Made by a program: the position numbers and the translations under genes. Shown piece by piece: positions 5,172 to 6,708 of a stretch of 6,708 bases of DNA. Position 1 is the stretch's first letter, and the number at the start of each line of letters is the position of its first letter. Origin of the DNA: an uncultured Clostridia bacterium (GTDB lineage Bacteria; Bacillota; Clostridia; TANB77; CAG-508); assembly GCA_947625565.1 (NCBI GenBank), contig CANQOU010000066.1, positions 1 through 6,708 on the forward strand, written 5' to 3'. Below the pieces are notes generated by a model. The model was not told where the DNA came from. It saw only the letters and a program-made list of their open reading frames with translations, and ran no database searches.

Positions 5172-6479
5172 TTTTGCGTTTTCTGGAATTTCTCTTTTCT
5201 TTTTTGTCTTAACTTTTTCAATCTTTTTATTTTCATTTATAATCAATTCTGGTTGTTTGTTTCCTACAACAGTTTCTCTTGTAATAATACATTTTTCTAT
5301 TTTTGGATTTGATGGAATATCAAACATAATATCTCTCATAATTTCTTCAATAATAGAACGCAATCCTCTTGCTCCTGTTTTTCTTTCAATTGCCTTATCT
5401 ACGATTGCTTCTAATGCATCTCTAGCAAATTCTAGTTCTACTCCATCTATTTCTAGTAATTTTTTATATTGCTTTACAAGTGCATTTTTTGGTTCTGTTG
5501 CAATTTGAATTAAAGCTTCTCTGTCTAAATCTTTCAAAGTTGCAATAATTGGTAACCTTCCAATAAATTCTGGAATTAGACCAAACTTTAATAGGTCTTG
5601 TGGTAATAACTCTTTAAATACTTCATATTGATTTATTTCTTTTTTGCTTTCTATTTTTGTTCCAAAACCAATTAGTTTTTCACCTGTTCTGTCTTTTATA
5701 ATATTTTCTAATCCTTCAAAAGCTCCTCCACAAATAAATAAGATATTTTCTGTATTGATTTGGATTAGTTCTTGGTTTGGATGTTTTCTTCCACCTTGTG
5801 GAGGTACAGATGCAACTGTTCCTTCTATAATTTTTAGTAATGCTTGTTGCACACCTTCTCCACTTACATCACGTGTGATAGATGGATTTTCTGATTTTCT
5901 TGTAATTTTATCAATTTCATCAATATATACAATTCCCTTTTCAGCTTTTTGAACATCTCCATCTGCAGCTTGTATTAGTTTTAATAAAATATTTTCTACA
6001 TCTTCTCCAACATATCCTGCTTCTGTCAATGTTGTAGCATCTGCAATAGCAAAAGGAACATTTAATATTCTTGCTAAAGTTCTTGCTAATAGCGTTTTTC
6101 CACAACCTGTTGGTCCTAATAATAAAATATTACTTTTTTGAATTTCTACACTATCATCTTTTTGGTGTGTTTCTTCTTCATATGCAATTCTTTTATAATG
6201 ATTATATACAGCTACTGATAGAGTCTTTTTGGCATCCTCTTGACCAATTACATAATCATCTAGTGTCTTTTTTATCTCGCTTGGACTTGGTATTTCCTCT
6301 GTTAATGTATATCCGATTTCATCATCTTGAAACATTTCTGCTTCTATAATACTAGTACATAAATCTACACATTCATCACAGATATATACTCCAGGACCAG
6401 CAACTAATTTTTTTACATTATCTTGTGCCTTTCCACAAAATGAACATCTTACATGATTTGGTATATCATTTTTTGGCAT
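5160..6479 (-). CDS. clpX: ATP-dependent Clp protease ATP-binding subunit ClpX
   Basis: The AAA+ unfoldase that recognises substrates, including tmRNA-tagged proteins, and threads them into ClpP in the cytoplasm. The 439-aa length is normal. An N-terminal C4 zinc domain has Cys12, Cys15, Cys34 and Cys37. The AAA+ module has Walker A GPTGCGKT (122-129), the GYVG pore loop (155-158), Walker B VYIDEID (184-190), the RKH pore loop (231-233), the ClpP-docking IGF loop (270-272), an arginine finger in EFIGRLP (Arg308) and sensor 2 in GARGLR (about 369-374). A Lys/Glu-rich tail (about 416-439) follows. All key residues are present. AAGGAG precedes the ATG and only 19 bp separate it from clpP, so the two form an operon whose promoter lies beyond the window. 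It is followed by maf. Confidence 0.99.
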   Translation of the reverse strand: MPKNDIPNHVRCSFCGKAQDNVKKLVAGPGVYICDECVDLCTSIIEAEMFQDDEIGYTLTEEIPSPSEIKKTLDDYVIGQEDAKKTLSVAVYNHYKRIAYEEETHQKDDSVEIQKSNILLLGPTGCGKTLLARTLARILNVPFAIADATTLTEAGYVGEDVENILLKLIQAADGDVQKAEKGIVYIDEIDKITRKSENPSITRDVSGEGVQQALLKIIEGTVASVPPQGGRKHPNQELIQINTENILFICGGAFEGLENIIKDRTGEKLIGFGTKIESKKEINQYEVFKELLPQDLLKFGLIPEFIGRLPIIATLKDLDREALIQIATEPKNALVKQYKKLLEIDGVELEFARDALEAIVDKAIERKTGARGLRSIIEEIMRDIMFDIPSNPKIEKCIITRETVVGNKQPELIINENKKIEKVKTKKKREIPENAKETA

Positions 6480-6498
6480 TGTTTTAACTCCTTCTTAT

Positions 6499-6708
6499 TT
6501 ATATTCTATGATCCATAATTCCATCAATCAAACCATATTCTAATGCTTCTTGAGCTGTCATATAGTGGTCTCTTTCTGTATCCCTTTCGATAACATCAAT
6601 TGGTTGTCCTGTTCTCTCACTTAAAAATCTATTTAATTTTTCTCTTGTTCTTACTAAATGGTCTGCATGTATTTTAACTTCTGTTGCTTGACCAGAAATT
6701 CCTCCACC
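6499..6708 (-). CDS. clpP: ATP-dependent Clp protease proteolytic subunit ClpP, C-terminal part
   Basis: Only the last 69 codons are in the window; the start and the catalytic Ser and His lie beyond the right edge. ClpP is the serine-protease barrel that pairs with ClpX. The visible part begins GGGISGQATE, just after the expected HQPLGG region, contains the conserved TREKLN and IERDTERDHYM, and ends EYGLIDGIMDHRI. The second Asp of ERDTERD (residue 47 of this fragment) aligns with the catalytic-triad Asp of E. coli ClpP. The ending falls just before the place where many family members stop. There is no sign of truncation other than the window edge. Confidence 0.98.
   Translation of the reverse strand, partial: GGGISGQATEVKIHADHLVRTREKLNRFLSERTGQPIDVIERDTERDHYMTAQEALEYGLIDGIMDHRI

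Noticed and set aside
5257..6349. Rightward reading frames of 83-102 codons opposite clpX
   Set aside because: They are antisense shadows of a strongly conserved clpX, without ribosome binding sites.
1..6708. CRISPR array, insertion sequence or tRNA genes
   Set aside because: No regularly spaced repeats, transposase frames, terminal inverted repeats or tRNA-like segments were seen apart from the tmRNA tRNA-like domain.

Overview
The window is AT-rich DNA from a low-GC Gram-positive bacterium, most likely an anaerobic Clostridia-type Bacillota. The evidence is the clpP-clpX order with AGGAGG-type ribosome binding sites, a tmRNA tag ending in ALAA, an M14C gamma-D-glutamyl-diamino acid peptidase, a secreted NRCH-type nuclease and very AT-rich codon use. 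Genus cannot be told from this sequence.

Left end (1-570): a complete one-piece tmRNA gene (ssrA) reads rightwards and ends in a strong hairpin terminator. Between that hairpin and the next gene lies a compact unit on the opposite strand: a near-consensus extended -10 promoter (535-563), about 150 nt of unusually GC-rich, foldable sequence, and the shared hairpin as its terminator. I read this as an undescribed small structured RNA gene; it is the most interesting item in the window.

Middle (571-2466): three leftward accessory genes. They encode a 121-aa protein resembling the PBECR/BECR-fold phage-type nucleases, an unrecognised 183-aa protein with a TTG start and an apparent internal duplication, and a membrane-anchored DNA/RNA non-specific endonuclease. 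The first two have recognisable promoters of their own; the third has a weaker candidate. The position beside ssrA, a common integration site, suggests an accessory block, but no second att copy, integrase or phage structural gene is present in the window.

Divergent region (2467-3490): a 105-bp spacer with a perfect 19-bp palindrome and further ATTGTA half-sites separates the nuclease gene from a rightward M14 peptidase gene. The peptidase gene is full length (305 aa) except for one extra base at about 3058 that breaks the frame; all zinc ligands and the catalytic Glu remain encoded across the two frames.

Right part (3498-6708): a leftward housekeeping cluster, clpP (3' part only), clpX, maf and a short-chain dehydrogenase, ending in a terminator at 3498-3521. 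ClpX and ClpP form the ATP-dependent protease that degrades tmRNA-tagged proteins, so the window holds both the tagging RNA and the protease that recognises the tag.
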